Notes: generated by a model not told the origin, from the sequence alone. 64,000 nucleotides of DNA from Agaricus subrufescens (GCA_029945375.1 CM057061.1:1674001-1738000); one strand, 5' to 3'. Counted from the first letter of the stretch, positions 22,792 to 35,961 are shown. Numbers and translations are program-made.

Positions 22792-23170
22792 ATGACCTCT
22801 CGGGTCTGGTTCAGTGAGCGCTGCCACTAATCCAATTTAACCTTAGTTTTTTTAACACGTTTACTCTAGTCACAGGTTCATTCTCCTCACTCATTCACTC
22901 AAGAAACCCATTGACACCAAAGCAGGTGCCGCATAGGGGCGAAAGTATGATGCAACAAAAGTAAGTTTTACGTGAACGGTAATCTCTAACTGGGCCCTCC
23001 TCTCAACTCACCGGATACATTGAAGGAGGTTTCTTCCAAGTAGAATCTGCATATTGTTGCTGATCGTGATGAGAGGAGAGTCGAAAACAAACGACCAAGG
23101 GCATGCAGTGACAAGGAAGGCTGTCAAATTCCGATCACCCGGCATCTGCTGCTTATTACGACTCACATCT
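22792..23170 (+). pseudogene. Decayed second copy of the SDR gene
   Basis: MTSRVWF, a GTGAGC donor, the same 6-base microexon (TCACAG at 22871-22876) and the next acceptor (22925) reproduce the start of the SDR gene, giving MTSRVWFITGAA followed by TAG at 22934-22936. After that only patches remain, for example near 23022-23060, resembling the GGRLLQISSA coding stretch. It is a tandem duplicate that kept its intron pattern while the body was deleted and mutated. Confidence 0.75.
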
Positions 23171-23227
23171 ATGAGAACTAACTCGATGTGACTTGTGACA
23201 AGTCGTCCAACATTTCTATTCTTCTCT

Positions 23228-25642
23228 ATGGTGTTCTTGTTTCTCTACGCGTCTCTCCTTGCAGTCTCATTTGCTTATGACATACCAACTCAACCCCTAA
23301 GAAAAGGCCCTGATGGCCAGTTCGAACTCATTGGAAACAGTCTCATCAGCGCACAACAGGTGAGATCCAGTCTCGCGCTCCGTTGTCTCAGGCTTGCCTC
23401 AAGTTATCGCACAAGATGTTTCTGGGCACAGCAGACAGGGTATATATCGTCGACAAAGTGGAGAATAACCCGAGTCGCGTGAAGGGTCATCCTGCTTGGG
23501 CAGAAGGTGATTGTTGCATATATACGTCATAATGAGAAATTGATCTCGCTCTAGAGTATGCTCTGACTTCCAACACTCATAGAGCAATGGACGCCATTAC
23601 AAACACATTCTGCGCTGTGCGTAGGGCTTCCATGTACCTACGCATGTCAGACTCACCAGACCACGAAGGGCGGGAATGTTCTCGGGAATGGAACTTGGCT
23701 AAATGTCGGCGGCAACCAAGCGGTCACGTATGGCGGTGTGCAGGCTGAGACCCAGATCGGCGGCGGGCCGTATAACGATCCTGATGGTCGCAATTCGTGA
23801 GTTCACAGAACCACTTTACGAACCACTGATCCGAAAATCATACACAGTGTTAGGTAGCTATGTCTGACCATTTGTCGAGGATTCACATACCAACTGCTTG
23901 CCCAGAATGCTCGACCCCTGCGATGATGATAATTGCGATTGGACCCTTTCTTTCTTCCAGGCTGATCAAAGATGGTACCCGACGCTGTAAGGTCGTCAAA
24001 CCCAATTCTTACTCAATCCTGACTCGTATCCAGAGAAACGTTAGAAGATGGGACCATGATCATAGTACGTTTTACCCCTCAAGTCTTCATGTCCTAACGA
24101 GAATACCCCCAGATTGGAGGATGTCGCTGGGGCGGTTATGTCAATGATGCACAACAAAACAATCCTACGTATGAATTCTTCCCTACAAGAGGTAAACCAA
24201 TTATATCTCCTCATCTCACACGTACGCTTCCTACAAATTTATACCCCTTGACATGGCTACTTCCTTCTGGACGACTATTATTACAATCTAACTGGGAAAC
24301 TATCCTATTGGACTACAAGACTGGGACTGAGACTCTTCTGGATACTATGCCTGACGCGGTTCGAACTTATCCTGCTAGTGCTGGAACTGTTATGCTTCCT
24401 CTTACGCCGGCGAATAACTGGACTGCTACTATACTGTTCTGTGGTGGTTCTAATGTTTCCACCTCACAATGGACTGATCCTGCGTTCGTTGTTGTCGGTC
24501 AACAGGCTTCTCAATCTTGTGTCAAAATCACTCCTGATATGTCTCCAAGCTATGAACACGACGATTCATTGCCTGAGGGACGGTCTATGGCGAATTTTAT
24601 ACTCTTACCGGACGGTACTATCTTTTGTATAAACGGGGCGCATACAGGTTAGTAATATTTATTGTAGTCCACTGTTCCTGTCGTTCAAGTGATTTTTAAG
24701 GAACTGCTGGTTACGGGTATAATCCTTGGGCCGTTGGCATGTCGTACGCGGACAATCCTCACTTTACACCGCTGGTCTACAATCCAAGTGCAGCACAGGG
24801 GACCCGATGGTCAAGCCAAAACTTCTCTTCAACCAAAATCCCTCGCATGTATCATTCTTCGGCCCTACTCCTACCTGATGGTGAATTTGTGAATATATGC
24901 TGCCGTGGCGTGACGTTGATCATATTTTAGGCGCAGTTATGATAGCAGGATCGAATCCAAATGCGGATTATAGCGTGGCTGATCTCAAGTACCCAACGGA
25001 ATATCGGATGGAGTTCTTCTATCCTGGTTATTATACCCATCGGCGTCCTGAACCTCGCGGAATTCCTAGTCGACTATCCTATGGCGGCCCACCGTTTACT
25101 GTTGCTCTCAGTCTGGATGATCTCGGGGGCGATGTTACGAATATTGTGAAGACTAAAGCGATTCTCATCCGGCCTGGGTTCTCAACGCACTCGATGGTAA
25201 GAGAATTGTCCGTCCCTATTGGCTTGTCTCAAATCTTTGGGGCTAGAACATGGGTCAACGCTATGTCGAGCTAGAAAATACTTACAGTTCTACAGAAGAT
25301 AACGACACAGGGTTTCTACATGTTTCGCAAGTCCCTCCAAATCCATCTATCATAGCTCCGGGTCCAGCGCTTTTCTTCGTTGTCGTAAACGGTATCCCTT
25401 CAATTGGAGTGCAAGTCATGATTGGTTCCGGGGAACTTGGTACTCAGAAAGTGTTTCCTGTGGATCCTTTACCTGCGTCGTCGTTGAATATTCCCAAACG
25501 AAATGAGAATGCAACCTCGAATGGACAGGGGAAATTAAATGGCGCGTCGAGGTCTTTGAGAGGGCCTCCTGCGGATACCCGGAAGATCGTTTTTGTGAGT
25601 ATGTTGGTTGGTTCATTTTTGTTGACGTATTTTGGGCCGTAG
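23228..25642 (+). CDS. Glyoxal oxidase-like copper radical oxidase (AA5_1), secreted and probably GPI-anchored (635 aa)
   Basis: Eleven exons: 23228-23359, 23416-23506, 23555-23616, 23669-23796, 23848-23853 (6-base microexon), 23906-23986, 24034-24064, 24113-24647, 24701-24880, 24931-25196, 25247-25642. The signal peptide is MVFLFLYASLLAVSFA. Typical glyoxal oxidase blocks follow: MFLGTADRVYIVDKVENNPS, TNTFCAGGNVLGNGTWLNVG, DPCDDDNCDW, RWYPTLETL, IGGCRWGGYVNDA and PRMYHSSALLLPDG. The copper-radical site is visible: Cys of TFCA and Tyr of RWYPT (cross-linked pair), Tyr-His of MYHSS, and His of THSMNMGQR. The enzyme oxidises glyoxal, methylglyoxal and other small aldehydes to acids with O2, producing H2O2 for peroxidases in lignocellulose attack. 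A C-terminal hydrophobic tail (FVSMLVGSFLLTYFGP) after a Ser/Gly-rich spacer suggests a GPI signal. No break seen. Confidence 0.92.
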
Positions 25643-25989
25643 ATTTTAGATCATAGTTATGTTCAGTATTCCATACTATTTTTGTATCAATATGGATGTA
25701 AGAAGAATATTGATCTTGTGGTTTTTACGACTACGGTATTGCAGCGCTACGCTTTCAACTAAAGAGCGGGGAATGTGATAGTTTCTGACTGCCACTCCAC
25801 ACTGCGGTAAGACCCGTAAGTTTAAACCTCACCCTCTTTGGAAGTACAGAGAGGTTATTCTACTGGGCTCTCATTAGAGTATCACTTCGAATGGAAGATG
25901 TAGATCATAAACTCAACGTTCTATTTAGGACTAGTTTACGCTTTCGACAATGTAACATAACGATAAATTCCTTGCAGTACTAAGTGAAG
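25643..25989. other. Intergenic, no supported gene
   Basis: About 350 bases holding the 3' flank of the glyoxal oxidase and the sequence into which the NLR fragment breaks off. No motif found. Confidence 0.4.
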
Positions 25990-26525
25990 GTGCCCAATGA
26001 TGTTCCTCCTCGCAGGAATCAGCAAAGGACTGGGCAACAGCGGATTTGCCGGTACCGGCAAAGCCGCGAACCCAAAGCATCTTCCACTCATCGCGTTCGC
26101 TCACGAGCCATCGTGTGAGTCTATCCCTGATCTTTTCTCTGGTGCCAGGGTGGCATTTCGGGGGTGAAAACCGAGCGCTGGAGTCCTTGGTGGCATCGAG
26201 GCATGTGTATGGTTGTAGGAGTTCAAAGACTGTCCGGATATATTGGCGTTGGTCGTATGAATTCTCGAGTGAATTCCATACCTGCTTTTCCACTCGAGAT
26301 AGTGTTTTTCACATAGTTATTTGTTTGGGTCAACGTGAACTGACCACCATTGACGGTGACGTCCCGGGCATTGGTAAAGAAACCTGTTATTCAGTGTAGA
26401 TACAAGGTCTAAAATGGGAGGCAACGGGATCGACTTACTTGCATCTGGACGTTCTTGGTCATCATCATCGCCGCGAACAAAGGGCTCTTGGCACGACTAA
26501 AAATTGACGGGGTATGCAGAGACAT
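25990..26525 (-). pseudogene. 5' fragment of a NACHT (NLR-like) gene
   Basis: Minus strand from ATG 26525: MSLHTPSIFSRAKSP is like NLR-A exon 1, but the frame needed to splice into exon 2 is shifted by one base. Exon 2 (about 26382-26284) gives FFTNARDVTVNGGQFTLTQ. Exon 3 (from about 26229) gives VFELLQPYTCLDATKDSSAR, then Walker A GFAGTGKSAVAQSF and DSCEEEHHWA, where homology ends abruptly (about 25996). Walker B and everything after are absent. Exon 2 and the start of exon 3 are very close to NLR-B, so the fragment is probably recent. Confidence 0.85.
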
Positions 26526-26759
26526 TGGATCCTGTTTTCTTGTTTATTGGAGTGGCAAGGGTTGGCGGTGAGGCTGCCGTGCCAGGGCGTCGAACGCATG
26601 GCATTCACGGGCCCCAGTCCTATTCCTGGCCATGTCCATCTATCTGACGGTTTACCGGCCCGAGACCGATCCCGGTGACGTGACTGTGACCCGGCGGCCA
26701 CGTGGGCTGCAGATCGCGTCAAGCGGACGCGGGTTCCTTCTGTCCTATCAATCCTGACT

Positions 26760-29700
26760 ATGAACGACCATGACGGTGACCAGAAGGCTTCACTCCCTGC
26801 CCAGCGCCGTGCAGGACCTCCACCCGTGAACTTATATGCCGGGCTTCCCGCATTTTCCAACCCTTTCACAAAGTTCGCTCTTGAGGCCTCGCACGCGTCT
26901 TCCTCAGCATCTTGGGTACCCAATCCCCGCATGACTGTCCTCCAGAACACCGACGCGCCTGGTAAAGTGGACACTGGTACTGCCAGCTCCAGGCATGTTA
27001 GATTTGAGTCTCCTGGGAGAATGCAGACCCTGCCGAAACGCCCTCTTTTACGGACAATTCAGCCTCCAAGTGCAAGCTCGACTTCGATTTCGGAGGGGCG
27101 AGGCGAGACCGCGTCCAGCTTATCGCCTTACGTGAATTTCCTGAGTGGGTCTGAACCATCGTCGTCAAGCCCTAGTTTGCTTGCTCCGATGCATGTTCAG
27201 GGGATTCACGGTGTGCAAAGCTCATGTCTGCTGCCTTTCTATTGTCTTCTATTTCTTAATATCGCTAACATAACCGTCCTTTTATGGGATGGTGGCTAAT
27301 AGCGGCTCCGAGCCAGAGATTTACTAGCTCTCGCCAAGATCAAGATAGTGTTGGTGCAACAGATGGGAATGAACCCGACGTCGCTTCTTTGGACTCCGGG
27401 TATCCTACGGCTCTCGCGAGCGCAACCGCTTCTTCAGATGATATTGATCTCGACGGGTTTAAGGATGTCTATTCCCGACTCGTAGAGCAGGTATGTTATT
27501 CTGGTTATCCCTGCGCATATATTGACTTTTTCTTATTTCCTTTCCTCTTTCATAATTGACTCAGACCAAACAAAACGAGACTTTGCGGTACCAGCTCATC
27601 ACGCTCCGAACTACTCAGAACAAAAAAGTGAAAGAACTTCGGGCGACTAAAGAGGATCTAGATCGGACAAAGCTCAAACTTCAAGAAGCGTCACTTGAAA
27701 TCAGCAATTTAAATACTCTCATAGAAAAGAACGAGGCTATCTTCAAGGGAAAGGTACAAGAGGTAAATAACGTCGCGAGGATGCAAGCAGTTGAGAAAGA
27801 GAAGTTGTTGGAGGAATTGGATGCGAGAAAGAGGGAGTTGGATGAAGCGAACGCAATATTACGATTGGAAGTTGTTAAAGGCGATGCGGCGAGAGCCCAA
27901 AATGACGAAACAAAGAAAAAAGTTTTGGATCTTACGACAGCGTCTGTTTCTTATCTTTTGAACCACTCTGTCACTGACCTTCAACGACATTTAGTTTTGA
28001 AGGTCTGGAATTAGGGATGCAGAAGTTAGGAGATTCTCAACTCGCATACCGCAGACTTGTGGATAGGACGACTCAGGATTTGACCGAGTTAAGAAAATTT
28101 TCGGCAGAGACTGCGGGTCGTCAGTGTTCCTGTGATACTGTGATCACACGTGGTATTGACCAGTCAAATTACTAGGTGTTTCTGAGCATGGAGACACTCG
28201 ACAGTATTTGAGCCAGGTCAGGGGTACATTGGCGGAGCTCAAAGAGGAATTGACTGACTGTATGTTATTCCTTGTCTTATTGATCCCGTTTCCCGCTAAC
28301 TCGTATGCAATCATGCAAGCGCAACGAGTGAACGATCTACTACGCGACAAGCTGCACAATACTTCAGCTCAGTTAGCCGAAGTCACTGGTCGATTACGCG
28401 AACTAGAGGATGAGAAGCGAGAAGTCTGGGGTGATACATTGGAACAAGTCGCTCGTCACGCGGAGCTTCAAGAGACTGTCAATGCTTTGAGTGAGATCAC
28501 TTTGTCTCGTTTCTTTTTCACTTGGTGACTGGGTTGTTCCGAACTAGAAAAAGAACTAGTTGGGGAGCTCCATGCCTTTGAGAAAAGGAATTCTGAGATT
28601 CGGGCACATTTTGCTGAAATGGAAACTCAGTTGGGTGTTTCTTTGTTGCTGCAAATCTTATCTTACACAAACGCTGGATATCATTAGGGTAGTCCAGATG
28701 ACTAAAAGAAACCAGGAGATGAGCGAAGAATTGATGGTGTTGAAACCGCTGCAACAGGAGTAGGTAGGAGGGACTAGGGACGTTCTCGTCGTTACTGAAA
28801 TTCATCTTCACCCTCAGAAAAGTGCAGCTGCAAGCTGAAGCTCTCGATCTTTCAAAAAGGTTGGCTGAGGAGACCTCGTCTCGCAAGAAGTTGACATACA
28901 TTCTATTTATCAATGAACAAATCCTTGACATCTTTTCGCTACTTTGTCTATTAGGACACAAAGCCGGCTAGAGGAGGCGAAAGATGCCCTGATCTCTGCG
29001 GAGAAGGAACTACTTGTTGCCAAGACCCAAATACAAGACGTGTTGGAATCCAGACGTGAACTGGCCGCTGAGTAAGTTATTCAACTCATTTTCGTTGACG
29101 TCTAGTTGAGCTTACGATTTTACTGTTGCGAGATTATCAAATATGAGGATCGTTCTCAAAGAGTCAGTGCATAATGAAGATTATGTACTGGAATACTGAC
29201 GTATGGTCAGACTGGAATCCGATTTTGCGAGTTTCCGAGAAAAGTCCTCGGCCGGAGAAAAGGAGGCACAAGTCCGGTGGGTCGAAATCTCTCGATTCAG
29301 GTTTCCTCGACCTCGCTAGAAGTGTTCTATATCCAGCTACGAAGCCAAGTTATCAGCCGTTCAAGAGGCGGTAATCAAGCGCGATCAAGAAATCAGTACG
29401 TTTCAGACTAAATTTACTCTTGATGAGGATATGCGAGACCAGCTTCGCACAATGTGACGTTTCTCGCTTCCGCTTTCAGCGTGACGTTATCTAATGTACG
29501 TGGAATGGAATGGAATAGGTTATTACGGGAACAAACAAACACGAGTCGCTTACAGCAGGAATTGAAGGAAACGACTATACGGGAAGCAATGGCTTTGGGG
29601 AAAGTAGATTTACTCGAGGGTAGGATTGTTAACTTGACTCGCGAGTTAGAGAATAAGGAGGATTTGTCTGTCTTCTTCATCTTTTTCTGTGTCATATAGC

Positions 29701-31416
29701 TTATTTCGATGATAGAATACGCCAGTTGAACGGTAAAGTTGCGGTGCGTACGCTCAATGTTCTCACTTCGTTGGTGCTGAATGATATTCTCGCTATGGGC
29801 CTTGCAGACTGCTCAGGATCGATTTGAGTCCCAAGCTAGTACTCTTCGTTTGACGAAAGAAGAACTGGGAGATGTGCAAGAAAAGCTGACAAGTTTGATT
29901 GTAAGCAAATGATAAGCGCAATCTGATTTCTATAGTGATCGGTCGAGCACAGGTCTGCCATGAGGCGGCCCTAGGGAAACTCCGCCTCGAAAATGCCGTT
30001 ATCGAGGAACAAAAATCATCGATATCACTGGCCAATGCAAAAATGTCTGCAGACATGAAAACACAAGAAGATGCGTTTGCGACGAGAGTCAAAGAACTTC
30101 AGATTACCATTGATGGACTTGAGAGCGTCGTGAAGGAGAGAGGGATGCGCTTTGCTGCGACTGATCAGGAGTTGATGAATGCGAAGAAGAATGAAGAGGA
30201 ATTGAAAGCAAAGGTTCTAGAACTACAAAATGTTATCGAACAGGCAGAGAAAGAAAAAGAAGACCAATTGGGAAAGCTTCGTACGAATGAGACAGCTCGG
30301 GTGATCGCACTCGAAAATCAAATCGCCATCGCGAAGGAAGAGGTAGACAACTTGATAAGACAGAAGGAGGAATTCTTAACGAACGCAAATACGCTCATGG
30401 AGCGGTATACAACCGGGGATTTAGTGAGTTACCATTCTATTGTCTTGATTCTTAGAAATACTGAAACTAGTGTAGTCCGACGTGGAGAAGGACTTCACTT
30501 CTGTATTGCTTGCGAATGCGCGTGACCTACATGAGCAAGCCTCAATCGCTAAGGACAACGAAATCAGAAGGGTAAGGGGTCACTCTATTGTATATGGTTT
30601 TTAGGCGGCCACGCTCAGGTTGCCGTAAACAGCGTGATAACACCATAATCGGCTTACAAGAACGAAATTCCGAATTGGAGAGTATGGTGGCACAAATGCT
30701 CCAGCCGGGTGATATGGATCCCTCTTTGCTCTTGAACTGGAAGACACCGCCGCCACATGTGAGTGCGGCGAGATCATGAACGTTGTCGATACGAGAAGTC
30801 AATATCTCATGTCCATTTAAGCCAAACCTTCAAGAGGCGGCGCACGGTTTGCCACAGCCACAACCAGAACGGCCACCAAGTGTCGCCGTGGCACCCGCCA
30901 TGATACCGGTAAGCGAGTTGGTGATGTCAGGTGGGATGATCATTTTTCTTAGACTTGGGTCACAAATAGGCTGGTGAGATGGATATCATTCCCCCAATAT
31001 CCTCGCAGCTAGTTTCCGAGCTGTCTACACCACCACAGTCTCCTCGGCCGTCATCGAGGGTTAGAGGGTCTGCGATATCATTCGTTCAGCTGTCGAATGA
31101 GGATTCTGAGAAGGATGAGCACCAGCTCGAAAAGGCAGCTTCTTTGAAGCGGTTCGGAGAAGATGAACGAGAAAATGATGTGGGTGCGACAAAAAAGCGG
31201 CCGGTGAGTTTTTTTAAATTTTATTTAGTTGCTCCGACCCACTGTTGACATGCCGATTCAAGCGAGTCGGTGTTTCAAAGAAAGTTGCCAATCGGGAAGG
31301 TACTAAGGTATGTCGTACTGCATTGATACTGTAGTTGTGGGGTTAATTCCGATGTTTATCAGGGGCCAGAAGCCCGGGGAAGGGGGAGACCAAAGAAGAG
31401 GAGAGATGCCGTCTGA
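26760..31416 (+). CDS. Long coiled-coil protein with C-terminal AT-hook
   Basis: A gene of roughly 20 exons; the first three are clear (26760-27210, 27303-27490, 27565 to about 27940) and the last ends at TGA 31414-31416. The N-terminal about 200 residues are Ser/Pro-rich and probably disordered (for example SSRHVRFESPGRMQTLPKR). Most of the rest is heptad-rich coiled coil, with stretches such as KEDLDRTKLKLQEASLEIS, EKLLEELDARKRELDEAN and VLELQNVIEQAEKEKED. The final exon encodes GRGRPKKRR, an AT-hook that binds the minor groove of AT-rich DNA. This suggests a nuclear chromatin or chromosome-structure protein. I do not recognise an ortholog. Middle exons (28000-29900) have several weak splice sites and I did not resolve each one; no certain stop inside the model. 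Confidence 0.65.
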
Positions 31417-31697
31417 ACGATGAATGAACACGCTTGTAGGTAAAAGATAAAACAAAGCGAGTTGGAGGCCGTGGGACTCGAGGGTGGAAGTGCAAGCCGT
31501 GTTGTGGATACTCTGGGCCGAAGGCTTTAAAATGCAGTACATAGGAAATAAATAGACGTCTGTACGCTCTTTGTTCCTGGGATAGACCATGACGCAGTTG
31601 TCGGGCGGAGACCCGGCCCAGAAATCATATAAACCTTGTGGGAAACCAATTCAATGCTAATCACCACCTCATCCGCACCTTGATGGTCTTGTAGAGA

Positions 31698-34600
31698 ATG
31701 CCCGTCGACAACACCCGCATAATCGCAACCCGCCGGACTCAAAAAACTATCTCGCAGGAGGAGCTGAAGGACATTGAACTGAAGCGGATTCGAGGTGCGT
31801 CCAGGGCCCTGATTCGTGAGAAACGACTCATGTGAGGGGCAGGAGAATTGTCGTGTGCGGAATGTAGGCGCTTGAAGCTGAGATGCGACAAGAAAGTGCC
31901 CTGCAGCTCGTGTGTCAGGCGGGGCTGCGAGAGTATATGCCCCTGCGGTAGGTGCTCCTTGGCTCGTCGTCCTGCGCCTCTCACCCCGCCCACCAGGAAT
32001 CCTCTCGGCTGGTCAGGGCAGCAGGTTTGTATTATCTCAGATATCGGGCGCTGTGGCTTGCTGAGGCCGTTCATCAGGTTCATCCTGGCAGACACAGACC
32101 AGCTGCACAGAAAAATCTCGGAAATGAGCAATCGAATCCGGCAATTAGAGGACGCGCTAGCCATCTTGCAAGCGACTGTCTCGGATAAGCCTCATGCGCT
32201 CCTGAGCGACGATCATATGAAGATAAAGTTCGGATCCGAGGCGATTCTCCCCAAGACTGAAGAGGAGGACGCCAAGGAGGGGTCGCTTGATGCGCTGGGT
32301 ACCTTGACGCTCGAGGATTCTGGGGAGTCACGGTTCTTCGGGCGCTCGGCGGGTGTTGAGGTAAGTGATCTTCCGCTCGATCGCGCTTGGCTTCTGAACC
32401 TGAACCTGCTGTAGACGCTCATGATGGTATGTGGGCAACACGCCTTTGATTAATCTGGTCTCCAATATTTTCTAGGCTTCCGAGAGTCGCGAAACCAGCC
32501 CCTTGGTGGACGAGAGTGAGATATTGCACATCCCCTTGACAGCCGAACTGGAACAGCTTTCCAACAATTTCCCCTTTACGCGCCTTAACATGTCGGATCC
32601 CGATACTTTGAGAGCCCTCGAAGTGCAGCTGCCATCCCGTGAACGTGCCTGCTCGCTCGCTCAATATTACATCGACCACGCTGGATTCTTTTATCGCCCT
32701 GTCAAACAAGAAGAGCTCTTCGAGTGCATGCTTCGGCGGGCTTATTCATCCTCACAAGCAATGAATCAGATGGATGGACTCCCTGCACACCATGCGCAGT
32801 GCCCCGGGGAGCAGAATACTCCAGATGGATTACGGCCACATGAATTAGCCACACTCTTCTTTATTTTTGCTCTTGGAGCGTTGCTGGACCTTAATTTGCC
32901 TCCTTATAATGCCGAAGCTGAGCATTTTTACGAGTTGGGTCGTGCCGCGCTCTCGTTGAAGGCTGTCTATGAAAGTCCTTCGATTGATACTGTGCGAGCA
33001 ACCGGATTGATGGCGACCTATCATTGTCATGCTGGACGGAAATATTCTAGAGATAGTGCTGTGAGTACTCTACTCTTATTTAAAACTCAGGATTCGTCAT
33101 TCTCACCTACTGATTAGTGGTGCATTATGAGTTTCGCTGCAAAGATGGCGCAAAGTGTAAGTCTTAATATAAATTTTTGTATGACATTCCGGTCTTTAAC
33201 ATTTGTATATGACAGATCGGACTTCGTGAGTTGATTTATCATTTTATCAATCTGGGCGACTTGTAAACGAAAATCCGTGATCGAATCATAGATCGTGATA
33301 GCGCGCGATGGATGATGGACCCAGCAACAGTCAACATGCGCCGCAATCTCTTCTGGGAGACTTTTGCCGCCGATGTATCTCACGTAAGGGCCCGATCTGA
33401 TTTTTGCTCTTTCTCACTAATATCAACAGAGCTTGGCCCTTGGCCGCCCGCCGGCTATTCATCTATCTTACGTGGACTGCGAATTTCCACTTGATGAAGA
33501 AGCGATTATTGATGAGACAGGAAAAACTCAAGATGGATGTATGTTCCCCTTTGAGTTTGTAATTTCACGTAAACTTGACAATGGCGCTCACTTAGTCTGG
33601 AGGATGAAGCATTTGTTCGCCAAGGACATCTTTTATGCGTTAGCCGAAGCTACTCTTGTAGCAAAGACGCCAAGCTACCAGACCATATTAGATCTTGATC
33701 GGAAAGTTCGAGAGACACCGTTTTCTTCTCACTTCAGGCCTTATCTTACTCGTGAAGAAGATGAAGAAGAGTTTTACTCAAGTTCATTGAGTTTACGGGG
33801 ATTCTACGCTTGTCAGCATCGGCCCGTCAGTGAGTGCATCTGACTCGAGTCGGCATTGATATTCGGCTGATCAGTGATGCGCCTAAGCGATGCTGTACCT
33901 ACATCGCAGTTTCTTTGCTCAAGCAGTTCTCGATCACCCCACCAACCCTTTACTCAGCCCGTTTGCTCCTTCTTTTTTGACAGCATACCGATGTGCATCT
34001 GTGATTATTAGAGCTGCTGCACATCAATTTGAGCGATGCGCCTCAATCAGTATGCGGATCTGGTTTCTTCTTTGCCATACGTTCTCTGCCGCGGCAAGTA
34101 TTGATCGCTTATGCTCGGTTATCATTACACTAATCACATTATTTTCTTCAGGTAATAGTCGGCACGGTGGTTACTAGGTCTCCCAATTCGGCTGTCGCAG
34201 CAAGTGCTCTATTAGATTTGGATGTTGCTATCGAGCTTTTCGAAAAGACAGCACCCCAATCGTATCGTGCTCGGGTAGCTCTGGTGCGTGTTTAGATCTA
34301 TTACGTGGGAGCATGTTGGAACTGAACGGAATGATCTACGTTTGATAGAGTGTGCTTCGAAAACTGAAGGAGAAAGCAGTCTTGACATATAACGAATCTT
34401 GCTCCTCGATTCAACCGGCGCAAACAACCGGCATTACAAGCCACTTGAATCCGCAGGTGTCTGGATTATTTTCGGTTCACTCGCTCCATGATGCGGAGGA
34501 TGAGTTGGCCCTCTTTGGTGGACAGGCACGTCTTCTGACTAGGAAAAGCAAATATAAACCGACCGAAACTGGCTCCCTCATTTCTTCCTCCGAACACACC

Positions 34601-35497
34601 ACTCCACCTGAATCTCTCACTAGCTCTCCCAAGAGTTCACCACCTTCCAACATCTTCCCGATGCCAGACGTCCACCCGTCTCTCATCGAATACCTTCAAC
34701 ACGACACCACACGACAGTCACGTATGCAACCGTACCCGCACTCGATGGCAAATTCCGTCAGTAATCCTCCACCTCCTTCGTCGACCAATCATGTAGGGTC
34801 TAGGAAGTCTGGACATCCCCCGTCGAGAGAGGTCGGGGACATGTATAGCAGCTTCATGGGGTACATTGCCAGCAAGTCGATACAGAATATCCCCTCTACT
34901 CCCGGCGTAGTTCCACCATCGATGCGGGATTACAGACCGCCGAGTACTCAGAGCAATGGAGCGTCAGGTCGAAGAAATTCTCGGACGAATATGGCATCTC
35001 CCTCGGCTATCACCGGATGGGAGCAATCATCTGGTAGAAATGTTCCCAGGCAGAACCTTCCCCGCCATGATCCGTCGAACCCTTCACCTGGCTACGCGAC
35101 CGAACCAGCTGATGCGAATACGCTTAACTCATGGATGGCGCTTAACCCTGCAAATGCAGGATTTTCGTCGAACCAGTATTTCTCTGGGTTGGAGTCGTCA
35201 CCTACGAACAATTTGGACACCTCGACGCTTATGGCAGGCACGCAAAGCCAAGGTGGGATCGGTGGAGCAGCTTATAATAGCCGAAGTGATGCTATGGCCT
35301 TTCAAGGATTTGGAGTTGATCCTTCATATCTTGAGAGCAGCTTCCTTCCAGGCACTGCTCCTTTTGCTCCCAGCCAAAATACGATGGACCCCATGGTCGA
35401 AATGGGATTAACGACTGGTGGTGGAATGGATGAGGGATGGCTATCGTTTATGCGCGAGTGTGGTATAATGGAAAATGGAAGGCCACCTCAACTATAG
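31698..35497 (+). CDS. Zn2Cys6 fungal transcription factor with fungal_trans domain
   Basis: About 13 exons. Exon 1 (31698-31794) gives MPVDNTRIIATRRTQKTISQ; exon 2 (31843-31947) carries the binuclear zinc cluster CAECRRLKLRCDKKVPCSSC, followed by VRRGCESICPC. A short coiled coil follows (HRKISEMSNRIRQLEDALAI), then the fungal-specific regulatory domain (FYRPVKQEELFE, IGLHRDSARWMMDP across exons at 33216-33225 and 33292-33383, LALGRPPAIHLSYVDCEFP, MLYLHRSFFAQAVLDHPTNP). The last exon (34349-35497) is long, Ser/Pro/Asn-rich and probably an activation region. There is a 12-base microexon (32415-32426) and a GC-AG intron (34094-34151, GCAAGT donor). It is a DNA-binding regulator in the nucleus; its targets cannot be read from sequence. 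Confidence 0.88.
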
Positions 35498-35961
35498 TCG
35501 GATCGATTGGTTCTGCGGTTTTTTGTTTTATTTTTTGAATTGTTCCTGGTTTTTAGGGGTTTCTTGGTTTCGAGTTTTTTTTTTTTGTTTAATTCTTGTA
35601 TAACACGATTATATCTCTTCCTTTGTCCATATCTAAAATGGTGTATTGTATTTGTCGCTGCTCTTATTGTTATTCAAGAGATGTCGTACCACTTTGTTAT
35701 TAGAGGGGGTTTTCTCACTAAGACTAATTAAGGTATCGAGAGAAGATCTTCTAGGAGCATGTATTTGAAGGACGTATATCCATGAATGGGTGTGAGGTTC
35801 TCAACTCGGCTGAAACAGCATATGCACCCCGTTTCTGACCTGCATGTGTGGCGTGTCTCGTGGTTAGTGAATGGGGTATTCTTGGGAAAGTTTAAGAGAC
35901 ATGAGGTATTTTACAGGCGCTCCCCCGTGGTGTGAGCAGTAGCTGTTTTTGAAAGTCTCAA
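35498..35961. other. Intergenic: T-rich 3' flank of the transcription factor gene and promoter of the peptidase gene
   Basis: About 460 bases. The first 100 bases are very T-rich (runs at about 35519-35590), as in a transcribed 3' end. No gene, and no clear TATA box before the next start. Confidence 0.5.

Noticed and set aside
26465..26974. 169-codon open frame on the minus strand
   Set aside because: It overlaps the first exon of the coiled-coil gene and the NLR fragment; composition looks like a shadow of the plus-strand Ser/Pro-rich exon.
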